64,000 nucleotides of DNA from Isoetes taiwanensis (GCA_021234155.1 JAJEKV010000026.1:17839147-17903146); one strand, 5' to 3'; counted from the first letter of the stretch, positions 1 to 12,065 are shown. Made by a program: numbers and translations. Notes: a model not told the origin generated them from the letters alone.

Positions 1-44
1 AGGTTCCAAAAGTGGTACACCCTAACATGCTTTTACCCAACACG

Positions 45-184
45 AAAGTGTATTCCGGAATACACTTTGAGGCACATCTGGTAAAGTGTATTCCGAATAC
101 ACTTTCGCTCGAAGTGGAGGGCGAAAGTGTATCGGGAATACACTTTCGCCTTCGAAAGGGAGGCAAAAGTGTATTCGGAATAAG
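45..184. repeat. Cluster of AAAGTGTATTC palindromes
   Basis: Positions 45-68 are a perfect 24-nt palindrome made of AAAGTGTATTCC and its reverse complement. Positions 83-105 repeat it with one central unpaired base. Positions 121-149 hold a third, imperfect copy, and 167-184 a fourth half copy. Further half sites of the GTGTATTCGGAATA type occur near 413 and 487. The copies are separated by unrelated sequence of 15-20 bases, so this is a palindrome cluster and not a simple tandem array. Confidence 0.8.
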
Positions 185-189
185 AAATG

Positions 190-1479
190 CATACGCAAAT
201 GATTGCACGTTGTACTTTCAATCGACCGCCCATGGTTTCTATGTGAATGGAATACAGTCACGAATATAATAATCGAAGCGCTTGGCGCCGGGCGATTTGA
301 GCTCGAGACTGGAATACACTGGCTGGCTGCGCAAATTTCCTTTTAAAGGTATCATTTCGGGTTTGTTCTTTTCTATGTGATCCGAATACGCTTTTGCTTT
401 ACTATCCTACTCTTGTGTATTCGAGAATAGCTTTTATTTTGACTTTCACTTGATTAGTTTGGAACTTCTACTTGTACCCACGCGGGTGTATTCGGAAATA
501 AGAAAAGCTCGCATTACTGTAAAGTTTCTTAAATCTCTTTACTATTTTGCGCTTGTCAAGATGACGAACCGCCGTGGAACAAGCTTCCACCACCTTTTGT
601 TGTCTCAAGCTGCCTCTGGTTCTCGAGGGACACGCTTGGGAACAACGTCATTTCTAGTGAAGACCCGGAGATTCTCCTCCTTACCTACCGCTTCATCGTT
701 GTTGCTTCGAAGACACACCCAGGAGTCCAAAGACATACCGGATTTCCACCACCCTTCCAAATAGTCACCAAGTCCACAGAGACAAAGATTAATCGGCATC
801 TCCTTCCAAAGAATCACCACCAGTTCGGAGCAGGTTGCCACCACCCTTTGTTCCATCCCCGGGACCTACAGAAGCTCCACAACAAAGGGTGCTCAAGAAC
901 AAGCTACCCCCTTTTTTTGTAGTTTCGCCTTCGTTGCAAACATACAAGGAACACAGAAAACACAGAAGACTGTGAGATTCAGTACAATTTCTCTCACCAG
1001 GACTTCACTACAAATGAGGACGACGCTCCAGCATGCACTCCTCTTCACACAACAACGGTTGTGACACATGGATTTGCAGAATTCCAAATCCGCTCCTAAA
1101 GGAGATGTTTGCAAGAACTCCTTTTCAAGATGGTATGAAGAAAGCCTGATGCCACAACCTCTTATGGGCCATCACCATCCTTTAACACCATACTCGCCTA
1201 TTCCGGGAACAACTTCACGTGGTCTGTTTTTCCTCTACAAGCACACCACTCGTGACAGAGGGAAGTCACCCCCGTGAGTAGAAGTTTCATCGAAGATGAA
1301 GACACCAACGAGGAACAAAGAGATTACATGTTCTCAAGCCAATCTTCAAAGAAATTCAAGGTGGATTTTGGTTTGAGGGCGTGCTCCTCTCAAGAAGAAG
1401 AAGAAATCTTATGGATGAACACAAAATGAGGAGACTTTTTGAGAACTAAATGCTGCTCATTAGGTTGCATCAACAGATT
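190..1479. other. Unassigned stretch before the first element; weak ORF
   Basis: No gene is recognised here. An open frame at 450-764 (+) has an internal ATG at 561 and is rich in Ser, Leu and Arg, but resembles nothing I know. It could be the 5' part of the element that follows. The sequence from about 560 to 1300 has fairly even base composition, unlike the AT-rich flanks, which is the only hint of former coding. Confidence 0.3.
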
Positions 1480-3604
1480 TAATATGGCTAAATTACGAAA
1501 GCGCTAGAGACAACTACAGGTTCCATGACATTGGCGAGACCGTAATGCCTACTTAGCTTATCATGTAAGACCAGACCGCAACACCTTCTTGCACTACATT
1601 AACCGCCAAGAAGTTTGCCGAAATGCTTTATGGTTGTCCACCGTTTAGGGTCCACCGTAATGTCTAGAATACACAAAAGATCGACAAAAATCCAGCAATC
1701 GATGATCATTGTGGACCAAGAAGAGTTGTAACCATGCATGCCCTTGCTTTGTGTCATGGATGGAGAAATATTTTAGAGAAACATGTGAGAAGCTACCTAA
1801 CAAAGAACATGTATCATTTAACCGATAACATCACCAAAAAAGATGTTTTTAATGAGTACAAAGAGACTTGCACTCAGCCAAAGACATCTCTTACTCACAC
1901 TTCACCGTGAGTGGAAAAGTGAATTCGGTCTTGTGAAAATTCCTAGAAAACATAGAATGTCCATTTTGCTCGAGGTGTGCGTAATTAAAGAGTCAACGAA
2001 ACCGCAAAGACAGAGGTCTAAAGAAGTAAGCTCATGTTCTCCAATCTCTCACTTGTTTAGGAGAAAATGTTTTGACCTGATTTCTTCTACAGATATTGTG
2101 CAATGTAACCTTGCCGCGACATCGTGAACAACAAAGCCAGAGAGAAGAAAGCTTGCCAAGCATAGAAAAAAAGCTCTTGAACGCCCAATCCAATACATGT
2201 CCGCATTGTGATTGATGGAATGGACCAAAAAACAACTCTACCACATTTCTTGAACATTCCTAAGGATGTGCCAGAGGAATGTTTTGTTAAGGTCCACCTT
2301 GTAGGAGCTATGGTCTTCAAAGGAAGTCTAAAGTGCAAAGTATTTTTGACGTATCCAAACTTGCATGGTGACCCGAACCTCACAATTACAATTCTTAACA
2401 AGGTCCTGTGCGAGCAAGAGCAATTACCACCAGTGCTTTATCTGCAACTTGACAATACTACAAGGGAGAACAAGAATCAAACACTCTTTGCGTACTGTGC
2501 CATGTTAGTGGAGCTAGGGATCTTTAGAAAAGTGAAGCTTGGTTTCTTACTTGTAGGCCACACTCATGATCAGATTGACCAAATGTTCAGCAGATTTTCT
2601 GTGCGCCTTAGAAGGAAGAAGGCTTTTCTGTCTTCCTTCTTTTAGTTCGAATTATTGAAGATTCTTACACTCCTACCCAAAGGGTCGATCTTCTTAAAGA
2701 GACTGCTGATTTTAGAGAGTTTGTTTTTCTCAACGCTCAAACAGAGAACAAGGCGTGAACAAGTTGAATGATCTCACCTTCAAAGATCATATCAAGTTCT
2801 ACTTGAAGGATGGCCAAAGCTTCTTCTGTGGGAAGAAGTATACCACAACTAAGGACTGAGTCCAAACAGAGGGATTACGCTTCCTTAAATATATTCCAGA
2901 CACTTCCTTCATAGAGCGTCTTTGAACAACTTCCTCTCAAAAAATCCTAAGGAGTCCAAGGTAAGAAAAGTACCCGAGTCATCCTTAAAAGCCATTGAAA
3001 ATGGAATTTCCTCAGTTTTAAGTACTTCTTAGAAGAAGATCGGATGTGGTGGAGTAATTTCTTTCTCTAACAAAAATTGTTGTACAACATATAGCTCTAA
3101 GACAGTTGCAAGAACCATTTCAATGGCCTAACACCTTCCATCAACCCCAAAGACCAAGCAGGTCCAAGCAGTGCTACATTTGCACCTGCAATAGAAGACG
3201 AGGAGGACCGAGTCATGTACCTCGGACCAAGACGCAGGAATGAGCCTCAAGGTTATATCACAGAAATTACCAAAGGTATGCTAATTGCTCTTCCGACTGA
3301 GGAGGATGACAAAGGTCGCACTCGCTCGATAGCAAAAGTGCTTGACATACAGGTCAAGGAGGAAGGCTTAGTCACTAAACTCAAGATTCATTGGCTTGCA
3401 ACACGCTCAGAAAATGCTTTTGAAGGTAGATATGAGTTAGAAATGAGAAGCCAAGGAAAAGGGAGAAAGTCCAAGAAGGTGGGTTGTAGGGACGAGCTGA
3501 ACCTTAATGACGTGACTATTTTGTGCTATGATTTTAAATTGAAATCTGACAATCGTCACGCCCGGAAGACTATCAATTTGCTTAAAAAAGCTTGTAATTA
3601 TTAA
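1480..3604 (+). pseudogene. Decayed DUF7869-type mobile-element protein (copy 1)
   Basis: No single frame spans the region, but successive frames read like one protein. An N-terminal part lies at about 1600-1910, including NITKKDVFNEYK. A linker at about 1900-2040 contains WKSEFGLVKIPRKHRMS. A core runs from 2208 to 2645 with IDGMDQKTTLPHF, LQLDNTTRENKNQ and GFLLVGHTHDQIDQMFS. A C-terminal part at 3215-3604 includes KGMLIALP and an HWLATRSE segment. The DN..ENKN and VGHTHD.ID.MF signatures match the domain I know as DUF7869, common in repeat-rich plant and other eukaryotic genomes and thought to derive from mobile elements; its catalytic role is not established to my knowledge. Frameshifts and stops separate the parts, for example between 2645 and 3215. 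A second, diverged copy lies on the - strand at 28.8-31.4 kb. Confidence 0.6.
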
Positions 3605-4269
3605 GAAGATGATGAAGAAGGTGGTGACAATGCTTCACCGTCTGTTGATAGTGATGAGGAAGATAACTCAAGCACTTCCTCGGATGACAAATGAAAGAAG
3701 TGAAGGTGATGACGATGGCATAAAATGAATATGAAGACGCCCCGATCCCTCTCTCATCACTCCTCACACTTTTGCACATAACCGAGTCTTAGAAAAAGAT
3801 CAGAATTTTGCATGTGAATATGAAGATTCTATCTTCAAATTTTGAGAATACTAGTTTAGCCATTCATTAGACTTACTTCAATTTTTTGTTAAATATTTTA
3901 TCCTCCTGAAATTAGAGTTTCTCTCTTTAAACATACTTGAAGAACATTCTATTTGCTAAGAAAAGTGACACTTTAAAAAGTCAATTCTTTCAAGGCAAAA
4001 AAAAATTAGTCATTTGGGGGTCAAAATACAATTTCATGCATCTTTTTTTTTTTTAACCTCGTTTTACCCCCTTTTTGTAAAAAAAAAGGGAATCTTTGAG
4101 GAATATTCCTTTTGCTCTCGTTTCAATGATTTGCTCCCGTTTAATACGCAATCTTGTTCTACTTTCAAAGAATCCTACATGTGGATTTGTGGAGGTATGG
4201 TTTTGTTCGATAATGGTGTTCTTTTTTCAGTGGACTAAAACATCCACTGTTGTTTTGTAGTTTCTTCTA
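3605..4269. other. AT-rich spacer, nothing recognised
   Basis: AT-rich sequence with homopolymer runs (T run near 4040, A run near 4080). A GATGATGAAGAAG purine-rich stretch directly follows the end of copy 1 and may be its acidic C-terminal tail. No other gene or repeat is seen. Confidence 0.5.
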
Positions 4270-4810
4270 TTGTGACATGTCATTTTATAATACAATCCAA
4301 TCAGAGGAAAGAATACTTGAATTTCTACATGTCTAATAATTCTATTGTCACATGTCTTTATAGATGTAGGAAAGAATATTTGATTCTCTACATGTCCTAT
4401 ACTTCCATTCACATGTCTTTATAGTAGTAGGATAGAGTACTTTATTTGTTAAGGCATTGTAGGAAAGAATACATGAATTACGACATGTGTAATACTTCTA
4501 TTGTCACATGTCTTTATAGAAGTAGGAAAGAATACTTGATTCTCTACATGTCGTATGCTTCCATGACATATGTCTTTATAGTAGTAGGACATAGTACTTT
4601 ATTTACTAAGGCATCGTAGGAAAGAATACATGAATTACGACATGTGTAATACTTCTATTGTCACATGTCTTTATAGAAGTAAGAAAGAATATTTGATTCT
4701 CTACATGTCCTATCCTTCCATATCACGGGTCTTTATAGTGGTAGAACAGAGTACTTGATTTGCTACATGTGATGCACGCACGCACATCACATGTCCTTAT
4801 ACTAGTATTC
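4270..4810. repeat. Tandem repeat, unit about 157 bp, about 3 copies
   Basis: The phrase TCTATTGTCACATGTC recurs at 4341, 4497 and 4654, a spacing of 156-157 bases. Each unit carries CACATGTC-TTTATAG motifs and ends with a GAATTACGACATGTG segment. The copies differ by substitutions and small indels. No coding frame crosses the units. Confidence 0.85.
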
Positions 4811-4854
4811 CATGTAAGACAAGTTACTTCAACTACTTCAATTACTTAACACCT

Positions 4855-5370
4855 ATTTTTGCATAACAAAACCATCAAGAATTTGATTTGTATTCCTTGA
4901 GGGGGTGCAGGATTGCTGCAACAAATCCCTAAGCATTAATGTCATAGGACCACGCAAAATCCTAACAATATCCTAACATTTTGGATATTGTTAGAGAAAG
5001 ACCATTAAACCACGCCTACATTTTTTGCATAACAAACCATTAAGAATTGTGAGATGTATTTCTTTATGGAGGAAAGGACCATTGCAACAAATCCCCAAGC
5101 ATTAAAATGGCAAGACCATGCAATATCCCAACATTATTCCCCATTTTGATATCGTTAGTGGACCATTAAACCGTTCCTACATCTTGGTATAATTTAGACC
5201 ATTAAGAATTTGAGATGTAATTGTTTATGGGGAATAGGACCATTGCAACAAATCCCCAAGCATTATAAAATGGCAAGACTACGCAATATCCTAACATTAT
5301 CCCCCCATTTTGGATATCATTAGTGGAACACCATTAAACCATGCCTACATCTAGTTGGTACTAAGGTTCG
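4855..5370. repeat. Tandem repeat, unit about 163 bp, about 3 copies
   Basis: ACAAATCC occurs at 4921, 5087 and 5248, embedded in a repeated block with GGACCATTGCAACAA, AAGCATTA, CCTAACATTAT and CCATTAAACC. The spacing is 161-166 bases. It is unrelated in sequence to the arrays on either side. Confidence 0.85.
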
Positions 5371-5439
5371 CTATAGATGATCCAATAGTTATCCACGTCA
5401 TCCAATGGTTTTAATTGTATCTAATTTATCTTATCCAAT

Positions 5440-5692
5440 GGTTCTTTCTAAGAATGCAATGGTTCTTTGAAAAACAAGATAACTTATTGCACTTAGACGA
5501 TTTGCACTAAGAATCCAATGGTTCTTTGAAAAACAAAATAACTTATTGCACTTAGACGATTTGCACTAAGAATCCAATGGTTCTTTTGAAAAAGATAACT
5601 TATTGCACTTAGACGATTTGCACTAAGAATCCAATGGTTGTTTGAAAACAAGATAACTTATTGCACTTAGACGATTTGCACTAAGAATTAGA
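5440..5692. repeat. Tandem repeat, unit about 60 bp, about 4 copies
   Basis: The unit contains CCAATGGTTCTTTGAAAA, then GATAACTTATTGCAC, then TTAGACGATTTGCACTAAGA. Four near-identical copies follow each other, differing by a few bases. No coding frame. Confidence 0.9.
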
Positions 5693-5929
5693 GATGTAAT
5701 TGTTGGAGCCATCAAGCAAAAATACCACAGCCTAACACCTTAAACCTAAACACAAACTCTGGAAAACCTTGCTCGGGAAAACCTTGCTTCCGAAGTCATG
5801 TGCACGGAAGGTATCGTGAGCCAACACGCCCAACATGCCAAGTTCTCCAACATGCCAATGTGGGTCAGGCATGGCACCTAGGCTCAAGCATGCCATCTAG
5901 GCACTCCGAGTGGGGATATGGCACGTAAA
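5693..5929. repeat. Flank with first minisatellite motifs
   Basis: From about 5825 the sequence contains CATGCCAAG and GGCATGGCACCTAGG motifs of the minisatellite found at 9.4-10.4 and 12.1-12.75 kb. This suggests that the satellite block that follows was also once flanked by this minisatellite on its left. Confidence 0.5.
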
Positions 5930-8900
5930 CCCTATGCCTTGCCAGGTTATTGTAGGGTTTGTGTTATGGAGGTCGGGCTTTGGTCCATTGCACTTGGGAC
6001 ATGGTCGAGCAGCTGCTTTTGAAAACACGAGGCAATAGAAATTGCAAGAATGGGGTTTGGATTTATTCTCCTCCTAGTTTTGCAATTAAAAGTGTAGAGC
6101 GCCTTATGCAGTAGCAAAATTGTTTGGGGTCACTCGGATTGGCGACTAGATCGAAACTCTGTTATTTCAGTTCTCATGGCTCCCCATGCATGTTTAGAAA
6201 TGGTCCACCTAGTTATCAAAGAAGTCGACCACGTTTTGGCCTCCAAAACGTAAACCCTGTGTGTTGCTAGGTTATTGTAGGGTTTACGTTATGGAGGTCG
6301 AGTTTTATTCAGTTGCACTTGAGACGTGGTCCAGAAGCTGCAGTTGAAAACAAGAAGCAATAGAAACTAACGAAATGGGGTTTGGATTTACCGAGGCAGG
6401 CTTTCCTACCAGTGCTCCTCCGGGAGGGCAAATGCAAATGCCTCCCTTCCCGGAACCCGGTTTCCCTATCCGACCATTGAATCCACGCTTCAAGTAACTT
6501 GCTTCGAGCAGGTTCAAAAAAATTCAAGATCTGTCCGGGACAACATATCAAACCGCAAAGTGTCCTGCAGTCGACCGTGTAGAAACCCAAGTGTTTTGTC
6601 GTTCGGGTAGTACAGAGGCTCCGGAATGGAGAGTTGACTTTGCCATGTCGTCCGAAACAGCGAAATGACCCTAGGGACCAAGTTACACGGTCATTTTTTG
6701 CAGCAAAAGAAACACGAACCCTCTACATGGCAGTATTCTGCACCCTCCACTAAGGCCAATTCACTACGAACGTGTTGGACATGAGCTACTTTGGCGCTTC
6801 CTGGAGCAGGGGTTGTCTTCTGCCCACGAAACTTGGTCTCCAAGGTAATGTCGATGTTTCGAGTCCATTGGCAGAGTCAGATCACAGTTCCGAGGTGGGA
6901 GAGTTGCCCGTCCGTGGCCAGGGACCTTCCAGAGAGGACCTTTGGATCGAACTGCTTCTGGAAGGTTTTAGGGCTCCGTCCTCTGGCGGCAATGCCCTCC
7001 CACTACCTCATGACATTGTGAAAGATCCTGGTCCAATCTGACTAGGGTATGGCCTCCAAAACGTAAACCCTGTGCCTTGCCAGGTTATTGTAGGGTTTAC
7101 GTTATGGAGGTCGAGTTTTATTCAGTTGCACTTGAGACGTGGTCCAGAAGCTGCAGTTGAAAACAAGAAGCAATAGAAACTGACGAAATGGGGTTTGGAT
7201 TTACCGAGGCAGGCTTTCCTACCATTGCTCCTCCGGGAGGGCAAATGCCAATGCCTCCCTTCCCGGAACCCGGTTTCCCTATCCGACCATTGAATCCACG
7301 CTTCAAGTAACTTGCTTCGAAGAAAGGTTCAAAAAATTCAAGATCTGTCCCGACAACATATCAAACCGCAGTGTCCTGCGTAAATAATCGTAGAAACCCA
7401 AGTGTTTTGTCGTTCGGGTAGTACAGAGGCTCCGGAATGGAGAGTTGACTTTGCCATGTCGTCCGAAACAGCGAAATTACCCTAGGGACCAAGTTACACG
7501 GTCATTTTTTGCAGCAAAAGAAACACGATCCCTCTACATGGCAATATTCTGGACCCTCCGCTAAGGCCAATTCACTACGAACGTGTTGGACATGAGCTAC
7601 TTTGGCGCCTCGAGCAGGGTGGTCTTCGCCCAACCTAAACTTGGTCTCCGTGGTAATGTCGATGTTTCGAGTCCGCTGGCGAGTCCGATCACAGCCCCGA
7701 GGTGGGAGAGTTGCCCGTCTGCGGGCCGTGGACCTTCCGGAGAGGACCTTTGGATCGAACCGCCTCGGAAGGTTTTAGGGCTCTATCTTCCTCAAGGCAA
7801 TGCCCCTCCCACTACCTCATGACATTGTGCAAGATCCTGGTCCAATCGGACTAGGGTATGGCCTTGCCAAAGTTATTGTAGAGTTTTTATGGAGGTCGAA
7901 GTTTTATTCATTTTGCACTTGAGACATGGTCGAGAAGCCGCAGCTTGAAAACAAGAAGCAATAGAAACCCATTTAAATGGGGTTTGATTTATCGAGGCAA
8001 AGCTTTCCTACCGTTGCTCCCGGAGGGCAAATGCCAATGCCTCCCTTCCCCGAACCCGGTTTCCCTATCCGACCGCTGAATCCACGCTTCAAGTAACTTG
8101 CTTCGAAAGGTGTCAAAAAAATTCAAGATCCGTCCGGACAACATATCAAACCGCAGTGTCCTCGCAATGACCGTAGAAACCCAAGTGTTTTGTCGTCGGA
8201 GTCCTTTAAATTACCCTAGGGACCAAGTTACACGGTCATTTTTTGCAGCAAAGAAAAGAAACATCTAACCCTCTACATGGCAAGATTCTCGCACCTCCGC
8301 TAAGGCCAATTCACTACTTAACGTGTTGGACATGAGCTACTTTGGCGCTTCCCGAGTGGATGGTCTTCCGCCCACGAAACTTGGTCTCCGTGGTAATGTC
8401 GATGTTTTCGAGTCCGCTGGCGTAGTCGATCAGGGGGCCCGAGGTGGGAGAGTTGTGCCCGCCCATGGCCAAAGCCGCAGCTTGAAAACAAGAAGCAATA
8501 GAAACCCATTTTAAATGGGGTTTGGATTTACCGAGGCGTGCTTTCCTACCGAAAAGCTCCTCCGGGAGGGCAAATGCCAATGCCTCCCTTCCGGGAACCC
8601 GTTTCTATCCCGGGCAGATTGAATCCACGCCTTTCAAGTAACTTGTTTCGGAAAAGGTGTTCAAAAGAATTCAAGATTTTGGTCCGGACAACATATCAAA
8701 CCGCTTGAAAAACAAGAAAAGTGTCCCGCAATGATCGTAGAAACCCAAGTGTTTTGTCGCTCGGCAGTACAAAGGTTGGGGAATGGAGAGTTGACTTCGC
8801 CATGTCATCCTAAACAAATAAAATTACCCTAGGGACCAAGTTGGTCTGGCCATTTTTTGCAAAAAAAAAGAAACATTTTAACCCTCTACATGGCAAGATT

Positions 8901-9443
8901 CTCGCAACCTCCGCTAAGGCCAATTCAATTACCCTAGGGAAACGTTGGACATGAGCTACTTTGGCGCTTCCCCCGAGCAGGGTTGGTCTTCTCGCCTACC
9001 TAAACTTGGTCTCTAGGGTAATGTCGATGTTTCGAACCGCTGGCGCAGTCGATCACGCCCGGGTGGGAGAGTTGCCCGCTCGGGCCGTGGACCTTTGAGA
9101 GGACCTTTGGGTCGAATCGCTCGGAAGGTTTTAGGGCTCCGCCTTTCAAGGCCAACGCCCCACTACCTCATGACATTGTGCAAGATCCCTGGTCCAACTG
9201 GATTGGGGTATATTTCCAAAACGAAACCCCGCGGCCTTGCCGACATTATTGTAGGGTTTACGCTATGGAGGTCTGGGCTTTGGTCCATTGCACTTGGGAC
9301 ATGGTCGAACAAACCGCTTTGAAAACACGATGCAAAGAGAAACCGCCGTAATGGGGTTTGGATTTAATCTCCTCCTAGTTTTGCAATTAAAAGTCTAGAG
9401 CGCCTTATGCAGTAGCAAAATCGTTTGGGATCACTCGGACTGA
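5930..9443. repeat. Satellite array A, unit about 0.8 kb, four-plus degraded copies
   Basis: The anchor TTGGACATGAGCTAC occurs at 6775, 7586, 8326 and 8945, giving spacings of 811, 740 and 619 bases; the shorter units carry deletions. Each unit has in order a dyad with AACGTAAACCC and GGGTTTACGTT, a GGGGTTTGGATTTA block, CCTATCCGACC, CAAGTGTTTTGTCG, CCCTAGGGACCAAGTTA, the anchor, and GAGAGTTGCCCG. The same order occurs in array B at 43.2-51.4 kb, so the two are diverged subfamilies of one repeat. ORFs in the units are not conserved in frame and I do not call them genes. Confidence 0.85.
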
Positions 9444-10434
9444 CCTTGCTTACTTGGCATGCCATGTCACCACTTGGAGTGCCCAAGTGGCCTAGGTGGC
9501 ATATTGGTGCCTAGGTGGCATGCCTGAGCCACCTTGGCATGTTGGAGCCTAGGTGGCATGTTGGAAACGACATGGCATGTTTGAGCCACCTAGGTTCAAA
9601 CATGCCACCTAGGCTCCAACATGCCACCTAGGCTCAAACATGCCAAGGTGGCTCAAACATGCTACGTGGGCTCCAAACATGCCAAGGTGGCTCAAACATG
9701 CCATGTGGGCTCCAACGTGCCACCTAGGCTCTAACATGCCAAGGTGGCTCAGGCATGCTAAGGTGGCTCAAACATGCCACATGGACTCCAACATGACAAG
9801 GTGGCTCAAACATGTCACGTGGGCTCTAACATGCCACCTAGGCTCCAACATGCCAAGGTGGCTCAAACATTCCACATGGACTCCAACATGCCAAGGTGGC
9901 TCAAACATGCCACGTGGCTCCAACATGCCACCTAGGCTCCAAATGCCAAGGTGGCTCAAGCATGCCACCTAGGCACCAACATGCCACCTAGGCTCAAACA
10001 TGCCAAGGTGGCTCAAACATGTCAAGGTGGCTCAAAAACGCCATGCGGGTCTCCAACATGCCAAGGTGGCTCAAACATGCCATATGGGCTCCAAACACAT
10101 GGCCAAACATGGTAGGCTCAAACATGCCAAGGTGGCTCAAACATGACACGCTGGAAGCTCCAACACGCCACCTAGGCTCCAACATGCCAAGGTGGCTCAA
10201 ACATGCTATGTGGGTTTCCAACATGCCACCTAGGCTCCAACATGCCAAGGTGGCTCAAGCATGCCACATGGGTCCAACATGTCAAGGTGGCTCAAACATG
10301 CCACCGAGCTCTAACATGCCACCTAGGCTCAAACATGATAGTCGGGGCTCCAACATGCCACCCAGTCCAACATGCCAAGGTGGCTCAAGCATGCCACCTA
10401 GGTCCAAGTGGTGACATGGCATGCCCAAGCAAGG
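9444..10434. repeat. CATGCC minisatellite block with inverted termini
   Basis: About 20-22 bp units alternate between two types: CATGCCAAGGTGGCTCAAA and CATGCCACCTAGGCTCCAA. From 9480 to about 9590 the units run in reverse orientation, and from about 9595 to 10400 in forward orientation, flipping around a CCTAGG centre. The block is bounded by near-identical inverted ends, CCTTGCTT..GGCATGCC at 9444-9477 and its reverse complement at 10404-10434, both including CCATGTCACCACTTGG or its complement. Long arms built of short direct repeats bounded by inverted ends are typical of foldback-type elements. No transposase is present. ORFs in it are periodic artefacts. Confidence 0.8.
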
Positions 10435-11700
10435 CCAAGTTTTGACTAGGCTAAAAATGAAAAAATGTCCATCTTTTGTCTTTTCATTGGGTGATGTTGG
10501 TAAATTTTGGGTGACATGGCTAGATGATGGTGACATGGAGATGATGACTAGGACTTTATGCAAGAAATATGATAACCTTTGAAATTTTGGTAGACGAAGT
10601 TTGGCAAGGGATATAATAGAGGGATCTTACCGACACACCCTTCCCCAAATCGAACCGTGCCAGGACTTTATGAGGTTCCTCTCCGTGATGGGAGAGGCTA
10701 GACCCTAGGAGACGGACCTCAGAAGGGTTGTCGAGGCAGCCTTTCTTGCCAGCACTCCTCCGGGAGGGCAAATGCTAATGCCCCCCCCCGAGCTCGATTT
10801 CCTATCCAACCGCTGAACTGATGTTCAAGTAATCGCCGAGTAGGTTCAAAAAATCCAAGATCGGCCCGAGAACTTATCAAACCGCCAAGCATCCCGCGGG
10901 TTGTCGTAGAAACCCAAGTGTTTTGTCGTCGGGCAAGATGTAGGTCCTAATGGAGATTCGACTTCACCATGTTGTCCGAAATGGTGAAATTACCCTAGGG
11001 ACTAAGTTATACAGTCATTGCTGGCAGCGAAAGAAACACGAACCCTCTACATGGCAGTATTCCGCAACCACCTCTTGGGCCAATTGACTATGAACGTGTT
11101 GGACATGAGCTACTTTGGCGCTTATTGGAGAAAGAGTCGTCTGCCCACAAAACTTGGTCTCTAGGCTAATATCGATGTTTTGAGTCCATTGGCAAAGTCA
11201 GTTCATAGTTCCGGAGTGGGAGAGTTGCCCGTCCGTGGCCAGGGGCCTTCGGGAAAGGACCTTTGGGGCTTAACCGCCCCGAAGGTTTTAGGGAGTCCGA
11301 TATTCCGGTGCCAATACGCTCCCCACGTGATGACATTGTGCAAGATCCCGGCCGAATATGATCAGGATATGGCCTCGAAATATAAACCCCGGTGTTGTTA
11401 GGTTATTGAAGGGTTTACATTATGGAGGTCGAGTTTTAGTCGGTTGTACCTGACATGGTCGAAGTCGCAGTTAAAACACTGATGGCAATAGGGAATCGAC
11501 GGAATGGGTTTTGATTTATCCTCCTCCCAACGCAATTAGAAGTCAAGAGCTTTTTGCAAGAGCAAAATTGTTTGGGATGGGATGGCAATAGATCCAAGCT
11601 CTGGTTATTTCAGCTTTGCTATGGCTCCACATGCATGTTTAGAAAAGGTACACCTAGCTATCCAAGAAAACAAACCATGCTTTTTGCCTCCCAAAATGTA
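10435..11700. repeat. Detached satellite A copy
   Basis: About 120 bases of spacer are followed by another satellite unit. It has CTCCTCCGGGAGGGCAAATGC near 10755, CAAGTGTTTTGTCG near 10913, TTACCCTAGGGAC near 10990, the TTGGACATGAGCTAC anchor at 11099 and GAGAGTTGCCCG near 11221. A dyad-type AGGGTTTACATTATGG lies at about 11409. It shares GGCAGCCTTTCTTGCCAGC (about 10735) with array B, linking the two subfamilies. Confidence 0.75.
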
Positions 11701-12055
11701 AACCCTACAATAACCTAGCAATACACGTGGTTTACGCTTTCGCAGGGCAAAAACACGCATCGCTTTTTTAGATAACTAGGTGTACCTTTTATAAACATGC
11801 ATACAAAGCCATGGCAATCGAAATAACAGAGTTTTGAATCTATTGGCCATCCTGAATGATCCCAAACAATTTTGCTACCGCAAAAGGCACTCTTTGACTT
11901 CTAATTGCTATTAATCGGGAGGAAGATAAATCCAAAACCCATTCCATCGGGCCTATTGCTTCGCGGTTTTCAACTGCTCCCAACCATGTCCTAAGTGCAA
12001 CCGACCAAAACTCGACCTCCATAACAAAACCCTTCAATAACCGCCATATCCTAGT
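11400..12055. repeat. Large inverted repeat (arms about 310-330 bp)
   Basis: Sequence from about 11405 to 11708 returns as its reverse complement from about 11715 to 12050. Matching landmarks are GGAGGTCGAGTTTT (about 11433) with AAAACTCGACCTCC (about 12008), ACATGCATGTTTAGAAAAGG with CCTTTTATAAACATGCAT, and AAAATTGTTTGGGAT with ATCCCAAACAATTTTG. The turn lies near 11710. The arms are satellite A sequence, so this is a head-to-head junction of two units. Confidence 0.8.
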
Positions 12056-12065
12056 CGATTCGACC

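Noticed and set aside
9640-10445. ORFs of 80-131 codons with MPRWLKHAT-like repeats
   Set aside because: Frames follow the 20-22 bp minisatellite period on both strands; no conserved protein signal.
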